Assembly: GCA_028285205.1 (NCBI GenBank)
Contig: JANQQA010000175.1
Span: 1-41,688, forward strand
Origin: Bythopirellula sp.
GTDB lineage: Bacteria; Planctomycetota; Planctomycetia; Pirellulales; Lacipirellulaceae
Length of the DNA: 41,688 bases
Direction: 5' to 3'
The notes under the pieces: model-generated
Told to the model about the DNA's origin: nothing
What the model saw: only the letters and a program-made list of their open reading frames with translations
The model's database searches: none
Part shown: positions 32,707 through 41,688 of the stretch, piece after piece
How positions within the stretch are numbered: position 1 is the stretch's first letter
Layout of the letters: every line of letters begins with the position of its first letter
Made by a program: the position numbers and the translations under genes

Positions 32707-35030
32707 GCCTGGATACGATGCTGATGGCGCAGGTCGAGGCTGGAGGCCAAGAAAACTGGCGATTGCGATGGGATTGGGATTGGCCGCTGTGGGCCACGAT
32801 GTTGATGATCGCGGCGGCCGTGGCATGGGTGATCGCCATCTATCTTCGTGAGTCTTCCAGTGCAGGGCGTGGCATGCGGTCCGTGCTGGCGATGCTGCGG
32901 CTATCGACCATTGCGCTGGCGGCGTTGATGCTCGTGCAACCGAGGCTGGAGTGGTTCAGTTTGGGGAGGCCGAGACTAGTCGTGGTCGCAGATAAGTCTG
33001 CGAGTATGGCGACGTTCGACCTTTACCCTGGTGCAGATAGCGAGCGTTCTCGTGTTGAGGCATGGCAGACGTTGCTGGTCGGCGGTGAGCAACCGTTACT
33101 TGCCGAGTGGCAGTCGACGTATGATTTGGACGTGGTCGCATTTGACGACCAGGTAATCCACCTCGACGAAAACGAGTCCACACTGATCGATCGCCTGAAG
33201 GAGATCAAAGTCGATGAGCAAGAAGCTGTCGGCACGAGACTAGGCGATGCGATCGATTTTGCTCTTCGTGAACTACCGGGATCACCGCCCGTTGCTGTAG
33301 TTGTGTTGACCGACGGGATCGGTACGATGGGGCAGCCCTTGCAGCAAGCGGCTCAGCAAGCGCGACGAATGCGAATTCCACTGCACACAGTTGCCATTGG
33401 CAGCGAGCGGCGCCGGCCCGACGTGGCGGTGGAGAACTTAGTCGTCGAAGAGGTCGTCTTCCCAGGGGACCGTCTGCAGGTGGAGGCGACGATCCGCGCC
33501 ACCGGGTACGAGGGCGAGACCGTTGACGTGCTACTGCGTGATGCCGAATCTACCGTGCTGGCGAGCACGACGATTGACCTTCCAGCCGATGATGTGACCG
33601 AAACGGTTTCTTTGGCGATCCGTCCCAGTGCGCCGGGGCGAATGCCGCTGGAGCTTGGCATCCAGCCTCTAGCCGATGAGAATGATTCGAGAAACAACCA
33701 GGTACGTCAGGTAATCGAAGTCCGCGACGAGAAGATTCGAGTGCTATTGGTACAGAATCAGCCGAGCTACGAGTATCGCGCGCTCAAGAGTTTGCTCGAA
33801 CGCGACCCTGCCGTCGAGCTGAAGGTCCTGTTGCAAGAAGCTGACGCCGAGTACGCGGCCGTGGACGACGTGGCGCTGCGCGCGTTTCCGTCACGCGAGG
33901 ACGAGCTCTTTCAGTTCGACGTGCTGATGGTCGGCGATGTCGATGCGAGTCTGCTGCCCCGATCCGTTTGGCCATTGGCGGAACGATTTGTTTCGCAGAA
34001 CGGCGGTGGGTTTGTCGGAATCGCCGGGCCAAGATTTATGCCATTGGCATTCCGCGGAAATCGCTCGCTGCTGGCCTTGTTGCCGATCGACTTGGAATTG
34101 CTGAATCCATTGCGATCGCAGCTCGGTGGGGCCCAGTCGTTTGCCATCTATCCAACGGCACTTGGCTGGCGAACGCCGAGCTTGCAGTTGGGCGACACGC
34201 GCGAGCAGTCGCAGCAGATATGGGCTGGCTTGCCAAAGGTCAACTGGCTGTTGCGGATCGATCAAATCAAGCCCGGGGCACAAGTCCTGGCCGAGTGCGC
34301 GGAACTAACCAATCGGCAGGGACAGCGTTTACCTGTGATTCTGCGACACTATGTCGGAGCCGGCGAAGTGCTGTTTCACGCCACGGACGAAACATGGCGG
34401 TGGCGATGGCGGACGGACGATCGGTACTTCGCGCGCTATTGGGGCCAAGTAGTGCGACGCCTGGGGCGCGGGCGGCTTGCGGCCGGGAGACAAGGTGTGC
34501 AGCTGACTGCGGATCGGGCTATCTACAAGCCAGGCGAGCCAATCCAACTACAAGCCCGCTTTCGAAATCCATCGAGCGCGCCCACAGCGGCGGATGGCGT
34601 GATCGTGCAGTTGCAGGGCAGGGCAGGCCCGCCGAAACAAGTTGCCTTGCAGCGACGTTTAGGACATCGCGGGATGTTTACGACCAGTGTCGAGCAATTG
34701 CCTGCTGGCGAGTACGAAGCACAAATTGTCCGCCCCGATCGTGCAGGAGCTGGGGACGTGGCGCGCTTCGCTGTGCGTCAGCCACCGCGAGAGTTGGCTC
34801 GAGTCGTCGTCAATCGGACAGAATTGCGCGAAGTCGCCGAGCTGACTGGGGGCAAGTTCTATACAATTGATGACGCCGCTCAGCTTAGTGAGCAGCTTCC
34901 TCCGCCACGCGAGCAGACGATCCAGGAGCGTCCGCCTCAGAAGCTGTGGAATAGCCACTTCGTCGTGGCACTTCTTGTGGTGCTGTTGAGCAGCGAATGG
35001 CTGCTGCGGCGCCGATATGGAATGCTCTAG
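32703..35030 (+). CDS. Membrane VWA protein with glutamine-amidotransferase-like region
   Basis: 775 residues from ATG 32703, overlapping the preceding stop by four bases; a GTG two codons upstream is possible. Two N-terminal helices (28-47, 61-78), then a VWA domain with D97-x-S99-x-S101 (DKSAS) and VVLTDGIGTMGQ. A beta-rich part (about 240-340) precedes an amidotransferase-like stretch with VLMVGDVDASLLP and GGGFVGIAGPRF near 410-450; no catalytic Cys is seen in the expected place, so it is probably not an active amidotransferase. One C-terminal helix (FVVALLVVLLSSEWLL) ends in RRRYGML. This is a paralogue in design of the upstream BatA-like protein. Confidence 0.87.
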   Translation: MSLDTMLMAQVEAGGQENWRLRWDWDWPLWATMLMIAAAVAWVIAIYLRESSSAGRGMRSVLAMLRLSTIALAALMLVQPRLEWFSLGRPRLVVVADKSASMATFDLYPGADSERSRVEAWQTLLVGGEQPLLAEWQSTYDLDVVAFDDQVIHLDENESTLIDRLKEIKVDEQEAVGTRLGDAIDFALRELPGSPPVAVVVLTDGIGTMGQPLQQAAQQARRMRIPLHTVAIGSERRRPDVAVENLVVEEVVFPGDRLQVEATIRATGYEGETVDVLLRDAESTVLASTTIDLPADDVTETVSLAIRPSAPGRMPLELGIQPLADENDSRNNQVRQVIEVRDEKIRVLLVQNQPSYEYRALKSLLERDPAVELKVLLQEADAEYAAVDDVALRAFPSREDELFQFDVLMVGDVDASLLPRSVWPLAERFVSQNGGGFVGIAGPRFMPLAFRGNRSLLALLPIDLELLNPLRSQLGGAQSFAIYPTALGWRTPSLQLGDTREQSQQIWAGLPKVNWLLRIDQIKPGAQVLAECAELTNRQGQRLPVILRHYVGAGEVLFHATDETWRWRWRTDDRYFARYWGQVVRRLGRGRLAAGRQGVQLTADRAIYKPGEPIQLQARFRNPSSAPTAADGVIVQLQGRAGPPKQVALQRRLGHRGMFTTSVEQLPAGEYEAQIVRPDRAGAGDVARFAVRQPPRELARVVVNRTELREVAELTGGKFYTIDDAAQLSEQLPPPREQTIQERPPQKLWNSHFVVALLVVLLSSEWLLRRRYGML

Positions 35031-35063
35031 ATACGTGGCCTCAAACTAGTTCACGAACTTTCA

Positions 35064-38000
35064 ATGTCGCAACAGTTACTCACCCAGCTTGAGCAAGTCT
35101 GTCGACGACGGAAACGTCGTCGATGGCTCGCCGCTTCGTGTTGGGCGCTGACGGCGCTGTTGGTCGTTGGGTTCGTGCTAGTTGGGCTCGATCGCGTGTT
35201 GGGGATTGCTGATCTCGCTGGACGCGTAGTGTTGACCTTGACGCTGGCTGCCGCCGGTGCCGGCATATTCCGGAATTGGAACCGTGAGGTCGCGGCGATT
35301 TCCGCAACGCCGCTGCAAATCGCTCAAGAAGTGGAGCAGCGTTATCCATCTTTGCGTGGGGAACTTGCTAGCGCTTGGGAATTCGCGGCCCAGGCGGATG
35401 ACGACCCCACGGCGGGTTCTGAGTCGTTGCGCCGTGCCGTCGTGCTGCGTGCGACGAGTTCCGCCGAACAGGTTGATTGGGACGCGCTGGTCCCTCGTCG
35501 ACCACTAAAACGTGGCGCGACGGCCTTCGCCTGCGTCGTCGTTGCAACCATTGCGATCGGTTGGTGCCTGCCACACGCGATGGCGACGGGTTGGACTCGT
35601 CTGATCAATCCGTTGAGCCGGGCCGAGTGGCCCCGTAATCACAATCTTCAGTTCATTGATCCTCCCGAGTTGATTGCCGCGGGCGATGATCTGCTCCTAC
35701 AGCTGACCGATACCACCGGCAAGTTACCTGAGGATGTAGTGATGCATTACCGCACGCGACGCCAAGGTAGGTGGCAGAAAGAAACGCGACCGGTGACGAC
35801 CTCGGAGAATCCTCAGGAAATTCGATGGCCAAACGTCCGCCAATCGGTTCAGTTTCGCGCGGTTGGAGGCGATCACAAAACCATGCCGTGGCATTCGCTA
35901 GAAGTCGTATCGCCGCCGCGTATCGACAAGCTACAGATCACAGTGCATCCTCCTGAGTACACCAACTTGCCAGCCCGGGAGTGGCGACCCAATTCGACCG
36001 TCATCGCAGGTAGTGCATTGGAGTTATCAGGTCGTACCGATCTGAAAATAGAACGGGCAGAGTTGCGTGCTGAAGAAAGCAAGGAGATTGTGGCTCAAGT
36101 CAGTGCGGACGGGCGCGACTTCCGCATTGACAGATCGAGTTGGCAGGTGCAGCGCAGCGACACGTATCGTTTGCAATTTAACACGACTCGTGGCCTCACG
36201 ACGCGCGCCAAGCGAGAGATTGTGATGCAAGTGGTGACCGATCAGCCGCCGACCGTGCGTTTCTCGGAACCGCAGGATGAACTTACCGTGCTACCGACGG
36301 CTAGTGTTCCCCTGGTCATCGAAGCGCAGGACAAACTTGCCCTCAGCGAGATTGACCTCGTCTCGCGTCGTTCCGACCAGTCGGAAACCGGCGAGCGGCG
36401 ACTATCGCTTTGGCGGGCGAGTGATCAGTCAGAAAATCCTCAGAGTTTGCGAACGAAACGCATTGAGCATCAACTTGATCTTGAACCATGGTCGGTCACC
36501 CCTGGGACGTTGATCGAGCTTCACGCGCAGGCGAAAGACGCCCAACCGATGACGGGGCAGTCAGTACGGGCCGTGAGGTTGAATGTCGTTTCGGAAGCTC
36601 AACTCTGGGCTCAGCTGCTGGAGCAGCAGTCACGCCTCGCTGAATCGATTGCACAGCTGTTGAGTGAGCAGCGCGAGCTACTCTCTATCACGGGGGAATG
36701 GTCAGAGTTTCCCAGTTGGTCACGGTCGCGTTGGACCAGTTCAAGCAATTCGGCGCTGTTTCGGCAGCGACAAGTTGCCACCACGTTGGGAACAGGGCAA
36801 TACTCCGTTGCAAGTCAGCTCGAGGAGTTGTTGTCGTCGATCCAGCGCAATCGCCTGTTGCGCCCCGAAGCGACAGATCGCCTGCAAGCCGTAGCTGGAC
36901 TGATCGACGAACTGGTGGCCGGTCCGTTGACCGAAGTGGAAGCTGCTCTCTCGGAATTCACGCGCCAAACGCGTCGCTCGATTCGTCGCGAGAAACTCGC
37001 GACGCTGATCGGCGAAGTCAGCGAGCATCAGCGACTCGCAGTGCTGGAGTTGCGGCGCGCCATCGAACTATTGACGCCGGGTAACGTGTTGGGGCGATTG
37101 GAGCGAGAACTCGACGAGCTACAGCGCGATCAGAAAGGCGTGATGGAGCTTTGTCAGTCGGAGATCGCCCCTCAGCTAACTCAGACAGACGAGCCCAAGC
37201 AACTCGAAGAGGATCTGAGAAATGTACTGCGACGCCAACGTGGCCTGGCTGGGCGGCTGGCCGAGTTGCTGCTCAATATGTCCCAGGCTTCCGAACGATT
37301 GGCTGACAATGAGCCTTCGGCAGCCGCGCGTTTGACGGCAACGGTCGAACTCGCACGTGAGCTCGAACTCCAGTCAACGATCCAGTCGGCCGCCGATCAC
37401 CTGATGCGCCGTCGATTGGGAAATTCGACGATGGCGCAGCGAACCACGCTCGAGCACTTGGCTCAGCTGCGTGCTCGGCTAGTCGGGCACGATGAAGATA
37501 GGGCAGCGCAGCGATTGCAGCAGCTGCAAGCGACCGAGCGACAGTTGCGACGGCTGCGCCGGGAGACATCCGCTCTGGAAAACCAACTCCAAAAACTGAC
37601 GGCGGACGAACGGCGGCGTGAGCTCGAACGCTTGCGCCGACAACGCGAGCAACTTGCGCAAGAAGCTGAGGATGTCACTCGGCAACTGGAACGGCTGCGC
37701 ATCCCCAAAGCGGCAAAGCCTGCGCGGGAAGCCAGTGAACAGTTACGCCGTGCGCAGCTTGATCGTGAAACGATCGACCAAGCCCGCAAGAAACTCGACG
37801 AAGCGCAACGAACGCTGACCGCTGAGCGTCGTCGCCAGCAGGTCGCATTGGCGCGATTGCAGATGGCGCAGCTAGAGGCCAAATTGAAGGCACTGGTAGG
37901 GTTTCAAGAGTCGATCGTCCAAGAAATTCGACGCCTCGATGGTCTCCGCGAGCGAGCCGGGCAACTGACCGCTCCGCAGCAGCAAAGTGTGACCCTAGTC

Positions 38001-38573
38001 GCGGACCGACAAATCGACCTGCGGGACGAGATCGTCGCGCAGGCGGAAAGACTCGAATCGTTACCCGTCTTTGCGTATTTGCTGCAACAAGCAGGTAGGA
38101 CGATGCAGCAAGTCGGTGATCGACTTCAGCGCTCGGATCTGGGTCCCCGCACACAATCTGACGCAGCACAAGTGGTCGTGCAGCTCAAACAGATTCTAGA
38201 GTCGCTCAAGCAAGAACAGCAGGATCTTGACGACAGCAAACAGGAAGGTGAGGGAAGTGGCGGGCAGCAGCCTGCAGACACACCGCAGGCCCAGACGCTA
38301 CAATTGGCGGTAGGGCAGTTGAAGTTGCTGAAGACTCTGCAGACTGCGCTCCAACAGCAGACCGTCGCCATGGAGGCAGCACTGGCCAGAGGAGAACAAC
38401 CGGCGGAGTCAGCGTCCGAACTCGCGCGTCAGCAGCAGGAACTGACTCAGCTCGCCGAACAGCTGGTGCCAGAACCGCCCGACCCACCCGCGGAAGAAAC
38501 GTTTCCCAGCTTGGAAGACGAATTGGAAAAATCATTTGGTGAGGCATTCGATGAATCATTTCCGCAAGAGTGA
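35064..38573 (+). CDS. Large DUF4175-like membrane protein with long coiled coils
   Basis: 1169 residues. Helices at 22-41, 52-69 and about 151-169, then a beta-rich extracytoplasmic region (about 200-430) with HPPEYTNLP and QPPTVRFSEPQDE, wording I associate with DUF4175-like proteins of planctomycetes and alphaproteobacteria. From about 510 to 1090 the chain is Gln/Arg/Glu/Leu-rich coiled coil (LRRLRRETSALENQLQKL and similar), and the end is acidic (LEDELEKSFGEAFDESF). It is the largest member of the MoxR/VWA operon and could be the structural scaffold for the two VWA proteins. The 3' end overlaps the next gene by 23 bases. Confidence 0.8.
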   Translation: MSQQLLTQLEQVCRRRKRRRWLAASCWALTALLVVGFVLVGLDRVLGIADLAGRVVLTLTLAAAGAGIFRNWNREVAAISATPLQIAQEVEQRYPSLRGELASAWEFAAQADDDPTAGSESLRRAVVLRATSSAEQVDWDALVPRRPLKRGATAFACVVVATIAIGWCLPHAMATGWTRLINPLSRAEWPRNHNLQFIDPPELIAAGDDLLLQLTDTTGKLPEDVVMHYRTRRQGRWQKETRPVTTSENPQEIRWPNVRQSVQFRAVGGDHKTMPWHSLEVVSPPRIDKLQITVHPPEYTNLPAREWRPNSTVIAGSALELSGRTDLKIERAELRAEESKEIVAQVSADGRDFRIDRSSWQVQRSDTYRLQFNTTRGLTTRAKREIVMQVVTDQPPTVRFSEPQDELTVLPTASVPLVIEAQDKLALSEIDLVSRRSDQSETGERRLSLWRASDQSENPQSLRTKRIEHQLDLEPWSVTPGTLIELHAQAKDAQPMTGQSVRAVRLNVVSEAQLWAQLLEQQSRLAESIAQLLSEQRELLSITGEWSEFPSWSRSRWTSSSNSALFRQRQVATTLGTGQYSVASQLEELLSSIQRNRLLRPEATDRLQAVAGLIDELVAGPLTEVEAALSEFTRQTRRSIRREKLATLIGEVSEHQRLAVLELRRAIELLTPGNVLGRLERELDELQRDQKGVMELCQSEIAPQLTQTDEPKQLEEDLRNVLRRQRGLAGRLAELLLNMSQASERLADNEPSAAARLTATVELARELELQSTIQSAADHLMRRRLGNSTMAQRTTLEHLAQLRARLVGHDEDRAAQRLQQLQATERQLRRLRRETSALENQLQKLTADERRRELERLRRQREQLAQEAEDVTRQLERLRIPKAAKPAREASEQLRRAQLDRETIDQARKKLDEAQRTLTAERRRQQVALARLQMAQLEAKLKALVGFQESIVQEIRRLDGLRERAGQLTAPQQQSVTLVADRQIDLRDEIVAQAERLESLPVFAYLLQQAGRTMQQVGDRLQRSDLGPRTQSDAAQVVVQLKQILESLKQEQQDLDDSKQEGEGSGGQQPADTPQAQTLQLAVGQLKLLKTLQTALQQQTVAMEAALARGEQPAESASELARQQQELTQLAEQLVPEPPDPPAEETFPSLEDELEKSFGEAFDESFPQE

Positions 38574-39270
38574 CCAGGGTCGAAACCTGATACTGTTCCG
38601 CTCGCTGGTGATGGCCCTCGGTCTCGTGACGGTAGCTCCGGCGTTCGCCATCGAGGAAAACTCGACCGACCAAGCCCTGCTGGAAGACCTCGGAGCCGAT
38701 CTTCTCAAGCCGTCCGACGACGCTTTGCCCGATGAGAGATCGACGGCGTTGGACCAGTCGCTGCTCGACCAACTGGGAGAAGACCTAGGCGAGCAGCAGA
38801 ACGTCAAGGACGACTGGCTTACTCGCGTAATCGATCACATGAAGACTGCTGAGAAACGTTTAGCAGTATCTGCGGAGAGGACTCCCGCCAGTGCCGCGCA
38901 GGCGGAGGCACTGACTGGGCTGGATGCGATGATTGCTGAACTGACCCAGCGCAAAAGCCAGTGCCAAGGCGGCAATTGCAACAAACCGGGCGAGCCGAAA
39001 CCGGGACAGAAACCAAAGCCCAACGGGAAAACGGGCCAGAATCCGGCACAGACGGCCCCGAGTTCGACCAACTCAGATGCCGATCTTTCGACAGATTTGG
39101 CCGCGGCCGGCGAACTCGTGAAAGATCTATGGGGCAAACTACCTGAGCGGCAGCGGCAGCAGATCCTGCAACCGCTGAGCGAGGAGTTCTTGCCGAAGTA
39201 CGCCAGCGAGATCGAAGCCTACTTCCGTGCCTTAGCACAGCCCACCGCATCGTCAGCGGAATCTCAATGA
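38551..39270 (+). CDS. Small exported protein of the VWA operon, unknown function
   Basis: 239 residues from ATG 38551, which has GTGAGG upstream and overlaps the previous gene; the frame also opens at a TTG at 38536. A signal peptide runs to about AFA (residue 33). The middle is acidic and helical, followed by a Cys pair CQGGNC and a Pro/Lys/Gln-rich linker (KPGQKPKPNGKTGQN). The conserved-looking C-terminus is ELVKDLWGKLPERQRQQILQ then EFLPKYASEIEAYFRALA, a pattern seen in planctomycete hypotheticals of such operons. No enzymatic motif. It overlaps the next start by four bases. Confidence 0.75.
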   Translation: MNHFRKSDQGRNLILFRSLVMALGLVTVAPAFAIEENSTDQALLEDLGADLLKPSDDALPDERSTALDQSLLDQLGEDLGEQQNVKDDWLTRVIDHMKTAEKRLAVSAERTPASAAQAEALTGLDAMIAELTQRKSQCQGGNCNKPGEPKPGQKPKPNGKTGQNPAQTAPSSTNSDADLSTDLAAAGELVKDLWGKLPERQRQQILQPLSEEFLPKYASEIEAYFRALAQPTASSAESQ

Positions 39271-40292
39271 GACTCAGTTGCCTCGCCGCTATCGCTGGTG
39301 CATGCATGTTCCTCGCACACGTACATGCTGAGGATGGTGGCGTGTTGGGCAAGATGATGACGCCTGAGGCAACTCAGGCGGTTGATTCGGGCCTGAAGTA
39401 TCTCGCCGAACGACAGCTTGAGGACGGGTCGTTCGGCACGAGAGGTTATCCCCGCAACGTTGCGGTGTGTGGACTGAGTGGCATGGCTTTTCTGGCCAGC
39501 GGGAGCACGCCGACGCGCGGGCCGTACGCCGAGCCGATTGATCGCTGCATTGAGTATTTGCTGTCACAGACGAGTGAGACAGGGTTCATCGCCGCGCCCG
39601 ATGCGACCAGTCGTGGGCCGATGTATGGACATGGGTTTGCGACATTGTTCCTGAGCGAAGTCTATGGCATGTCGGAGCAAGCAGATCTGCGCGACCGATT
39701 GGGTCAAGCGGTCGAGGTCATTGTTGGATCGCAGAACGACGAGGGTGGCTGGCGCTACCAACCGCAGCCCAACGACGCGGACGTCTCGGTGACGGTCTGC
39801 CAAGTGATGGCCTTACGCGCTGCCCGTAACGCGGGGATTGCGGTGCCGCGTGAAACGATCGACCGCGCGATCACCTATGTCAAATCGTGTCAGAACACCG
39901 ATGGCGGATTTCGTTATATGCTCTCCGGTGGTGAACAGTCGAGCCAGTTCGCCCGGTCCGCCGCTGGCGTCGTCGCCTTGTACAATGCCGGAATCTACGA
40001 GGGCGACGAAATTGAGCGTGGTTTAGATTACCTCGAGCCCTTCCGCGCCGGTGGCGACAAGCCCGGACGCGAGGGCTTCTACTTCTACGCGCATTACTAC
40101 GCGGTACAGGCGATGTGGCATGCTGGGGGCGAGCGTTGGCGATCGTGGTATCCCGCGATCCGCGACGAACTAATTGCCCGACAACGGGCGGACGGCTCGT
40201 GGGTCGATGCGATCTGTTCGGAGTACGGCACAGCAATGGCTTGCATCGTTTTGCAAGTGCCGAACAATTATCTCCCCATCCTTCAGCGGTGA
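39267..40292 (+). CDS. Secreted squalene-cyclase/prenyltransferase-repeat protein
   Basis: 341 residues with a signal peptide ending at VHA (about 21). The mature part is an alpha/alpha barrel with QW-type repeats: QLEDGSFGT, QNDEGGWRY, QNTDGGFRY and QRADGSWVD. The DxDD acid motif of squalene-hopene cyclases is absent, and the protein is about half the length of those enzymes, so it is probably not a terpene cyclase; a binding or scaffolding role is more likely. It is coupled by ATGA to the upstream gene and by GTGA to the downstream NPCBM gene. Such repeat proteins are frequent in planctomycetes. Confidence 0.85.
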   Translation: MRLSCLAAIAGACMFLAHVHAEDGGVLGKMMTPEATQAVDSGLKYLAERQLEDGSFGTRGYPRNVAVCGLSGMAFLASGSTPTRGPYAEPIDRCIEYLLSQTSETGFIAAPDATSRGPMYGHGFATLFLSEVYGMSEQADLRDRLGQAVEVIVGSQNDEGGWRYQPQPNDADVSVTVCQVMALRAARNAGIAVPRETIDRAITYVKSCQNTDGGFRYMLSGGEQSSQFARSAAGVVALYNAGIYEGDEIERGLDYLEPFRAGGDKPGREGFYFYAHYYAVQAMWHAGGERWRSWYPAIRDELIARQRADGSWVDAICSEYGTAMACIVLQVPNNYLPILQR

Positions 40293-41542
40293 GTGAAGCC
40301 GTGCCTGCCCAACAGACGCTAGTAGTCGCCTTCGCAATCGCCAGCTGCTGCGCATCCATTGCCTGTGCTGAGCCTCTCCTGCTCGTGGGTAAATCCCAGG
40401 ATGAAGCGAGCTTCGTCGGCACTGGAGAGACTGGCACGCTGAAATTTCAAATTGGAGACCAAGATCAGCGCGTTGCGCACGAACAGCTGGTTCGCTGGTC
40501 GAGTTTCCAGGCGAATACCAGGAAAGGCGAACTTGTGTTGCGCGACGGAAGTCGAATAGTTCTTGCCGATGCGTGGAGCGGAGAGCCGGGTTGGCAACTG
40601 ACGAAAACCGAGGTGACTGCGTCGACGCAGTTGTTTGGGACGGTCGTTTTCCCTCGGAGCGAAGTTCGCGCGATCCTCGCTCAGGCCCCGCAAGGCTTGC
40701 TCGCGCGTACGAAGTTCCTTGACCAACTGCTCACTTCATCCGAGACACGCGACACCGTGCGATTGATCAACGGCGACCTCTGGCAGGGCGAACACGTCAC
40801 AATGATCGAGAGTGGCCAGAGCACGCAGATAGTTCAATTGTCATTGACGGAAAGTGAGAAACCGCTGGAGCTGCCCATGAAACAGATCGCTGCGATCGTC
40901 ATGAAGACAACTGAAACATCACTCGCCGATAAGTCGCAACTCGTGGTGGGAACGCGCGATGGCAGTCTGCTCAACGTCATCTCGCTGCATGCCGATGAGA
41001 ATCAGCTGAAGCTGCAGTTGGAATGTGATCTAGTACTGTCCGGAACGGACCGTCGCGACGTGAACTATCTGCGGTCGAAAAACGACAGGATCGATTACCT
41101 CTCCGATCGCGATTCGGTCGATTTCCGCCACATACCTTACCTCGAAATACCTTGGCAGTATCAGCGCGATCGCAATGTGCTCGGCGGACCACTTCAGGTG
41201 GGGAGACGAGCGTATGCGAAGGGGCTGGGAGTTCACACCGCGTCGCGGCTTGCGTACGGCCTGCCGCCTAACTCGGCGCCGCGAAGGTTTCGCCGCTTCG
41301 TTGCCTCCGTCGCGGTTGATGACGCGGCTGGCCAGGGAGGCAGCGTGATCTTCAAAGTCTATCTTAAACACGGCGATCAATGGCACCAGGCGTTCGCCAG
41401 CACGATCGTGCGCGGCGGTGACGCGCCTCTACCCATCGAAGTGGAACTGAAGGACGCCACTCAGCTTGCGCTCCTCGCCGATTTCGCCGATCGAGGTGAC
41501 GAACTCGATTACGCCAACTGGCTCGATGCTCGTCTGGAGTAG
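40289..41542 (+). CDS. Exported NPCBM-domain protein
   Basis: 417 residues from GTG 40289, overlapping the previous stop (GTGA); another GTG at 40301 is possible, and the open frame to 40115 lies inside the upstream gene. A signal peptide (LVVAFAIASCCASIACA) is present. The middle has strand-rich repeats with LVLRDGSRIVLADAW, VRLINGDLWQGEHV and LVVGTRDGSLLNV. The C-terminal 130 residues match NPCBM: GGPLQVGRRAYAKGLGVHTASRL, then ASVAVDDAAGQGGSVIFKVY (read with short breaks) and LLADFADRGDELDYANWLDARL at the end. NPCBM domains bind carbohydrate, so cell-surface glycan contact is plausible. Confidence 0.85.
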   Translation: MSEAVPAQQTLVVAFAIASCCASIACAEPLLLVGKSQDEASFVGTGETGTLKFQIGDQDQRVAHEQLVRWSSFQANTRKGELVLRDGSRIVLADAWSGEPGWQLTKTEVTASTQLFGTVVFPRSEVRAILAQAPQGLLARTKFLDQLLTSSETRDTVRLINGDLWQGEHVTMIESGQSTQIVQLSLTESEKPLELPMKQIAAIVMKTTETSLADKSQLVVGTRDGSLLNVISLHADENQLKLQLECDLVLSGTDRRDVNYLRSKNDRIDYLSDRDSVDFRHIPYLEIPWQYQRDRNVLGGPLQVGRRAYAKGLGVHTASRLAYGLPPNSAPRRFRRFVASVAVDDAAGQGGSVIFKVYLKHGDQWHQAFASTIVRGGDAPLPIEVELKDATQLALLADFADRGDELDYANWLDARLE

Positions 41543-41544
41543 GG

Positions 41545-41688
41545 ATGCCGATGACTGAGAGTTCGTCACGCGCGGAACACGACTGCGTGATCGTTGGAGC
41601 GAGCTTCGCCGGATTGGCCTGCGCGACGACGCTCGCTCGAGCTGGCTTGCGTGTGACCGTCTTAGAGAAAAAGCACGACCCAGGCGAG
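41545..41688 (+). CDS. FAD-dependent oxidoreductase, N-terminal part only
   Basis: The frame is open from ATG 41545 (or ATG 41551, which has AGGG at better distance) to the right edge, 48 residues. HDCVIVGASFAGLACATTLA followed by VTVLEKK is an FAD Rossmann motif (GxSxAGL variant) of the geranylgeranyl-reductase or related flavoprotein group. The remainder, including substrate domain, lies outside. It starts two bases after the NPCBM gene, so it is likely co-transcribed. Confidence 0.75.
   Translation, partial: MPMTESSSRAEHDCVIVGASFAGLACATTLARAGLRVTVLEKKHDPGE

Noticed and set aside
33968..34870. Plus-strand 300-residue frame inside the second VWA gene
   Set aside because: Out-of-frame shadow rich in Arg/Ala/Ser with no recognisable domain; the VWA frame is continuous through it.

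Overview
The window looks like a planctomycete chromosome, probably the Pirellulales. This rests on gene content and style, not on any 16S sequence: a Rieske protein with a long Ala/Pro/Lys-rich N-terminus, very large multihaem cytochromes, exported cupredoxin-like proteins, Cys-rich secreted peptides, a MoxR/DUF58/VWA/DUF4175-type operon and NPCBM and squalene-cyclase-repeat exported proteins. No tRNA, rRNA, CRISPR array, IS element or phage gene was seen. Genes are dense and many are joined by 4-base ATGA or GTGA overlaps.

Layout. About 1-4.2 kb is read on the minus strand: the 5' part of a large MacB/FtsX-type ABC permease (cut by the window edge), two exported Cys-rich proteins with a promoter-like sequence in front and a clear hairpin/T-tract terminator behind, and purD. 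The 430-base divergent gap at 4183-4613 carries a good -35/-10 promoter and, just downstream, a perfect CRP-like palindrome (TGTGA-N6-TCACA).

From 4.6 to 25.8 kb on the plus strand lies one aerobic respiratory locus. First comes a Rieske/cytochrome b complex: Rieske protein, b6-type cytochrome b that keeps the haem-ci cysteine, and a greatly enlarged subunit-IV-like protein whose Qo motif reads APWY instead of PEWY. Next are a 1545-residue cytochrome with eight CxxCH motifs and an internal PDZ-like domain, two tandem predicted type-1 copper proteins, and a dihaem c lipoprotein. Then come the A2-type haem-copper oxidase subunits (ctaC, ctaD, ctaE, ctaF), haem A synthesis genes (ctaA, ctaB), an ABC-2 exporter, SCO, a DUF420/CtaM-like protein and a small CPTC membrane protein. 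Read together, these encode quinol oxidation, electron transfer through c haems and possibly copper proteins, oxygen reduction, and the copper and haem assembly factors.

From 25.8 kb there is a convergent DUF983 gene and a 60-residue membrane protein. From 26.6 kb a second long operon begins behind a TATAAT box: PQQ-propeller protein, MoxR ATPase, DUF58 protein, two membrane VWA proteins, a 1169-residue DUF4175-like coiled-coil membrane protein, a small exported protein, a secreted squalene-cyclase-repeat protein, an NPCBM-domain protein and the start of an FAD enzyme cut by the right edge. The MoxR/VWA set resembles Bat/aerotolerance-type operons, probably working at the cell envelope. The most unusual part of the window is the composite quinol-to-oxygen locus with its PDZ-containing octahaem cytochrome and paired copper proteins.
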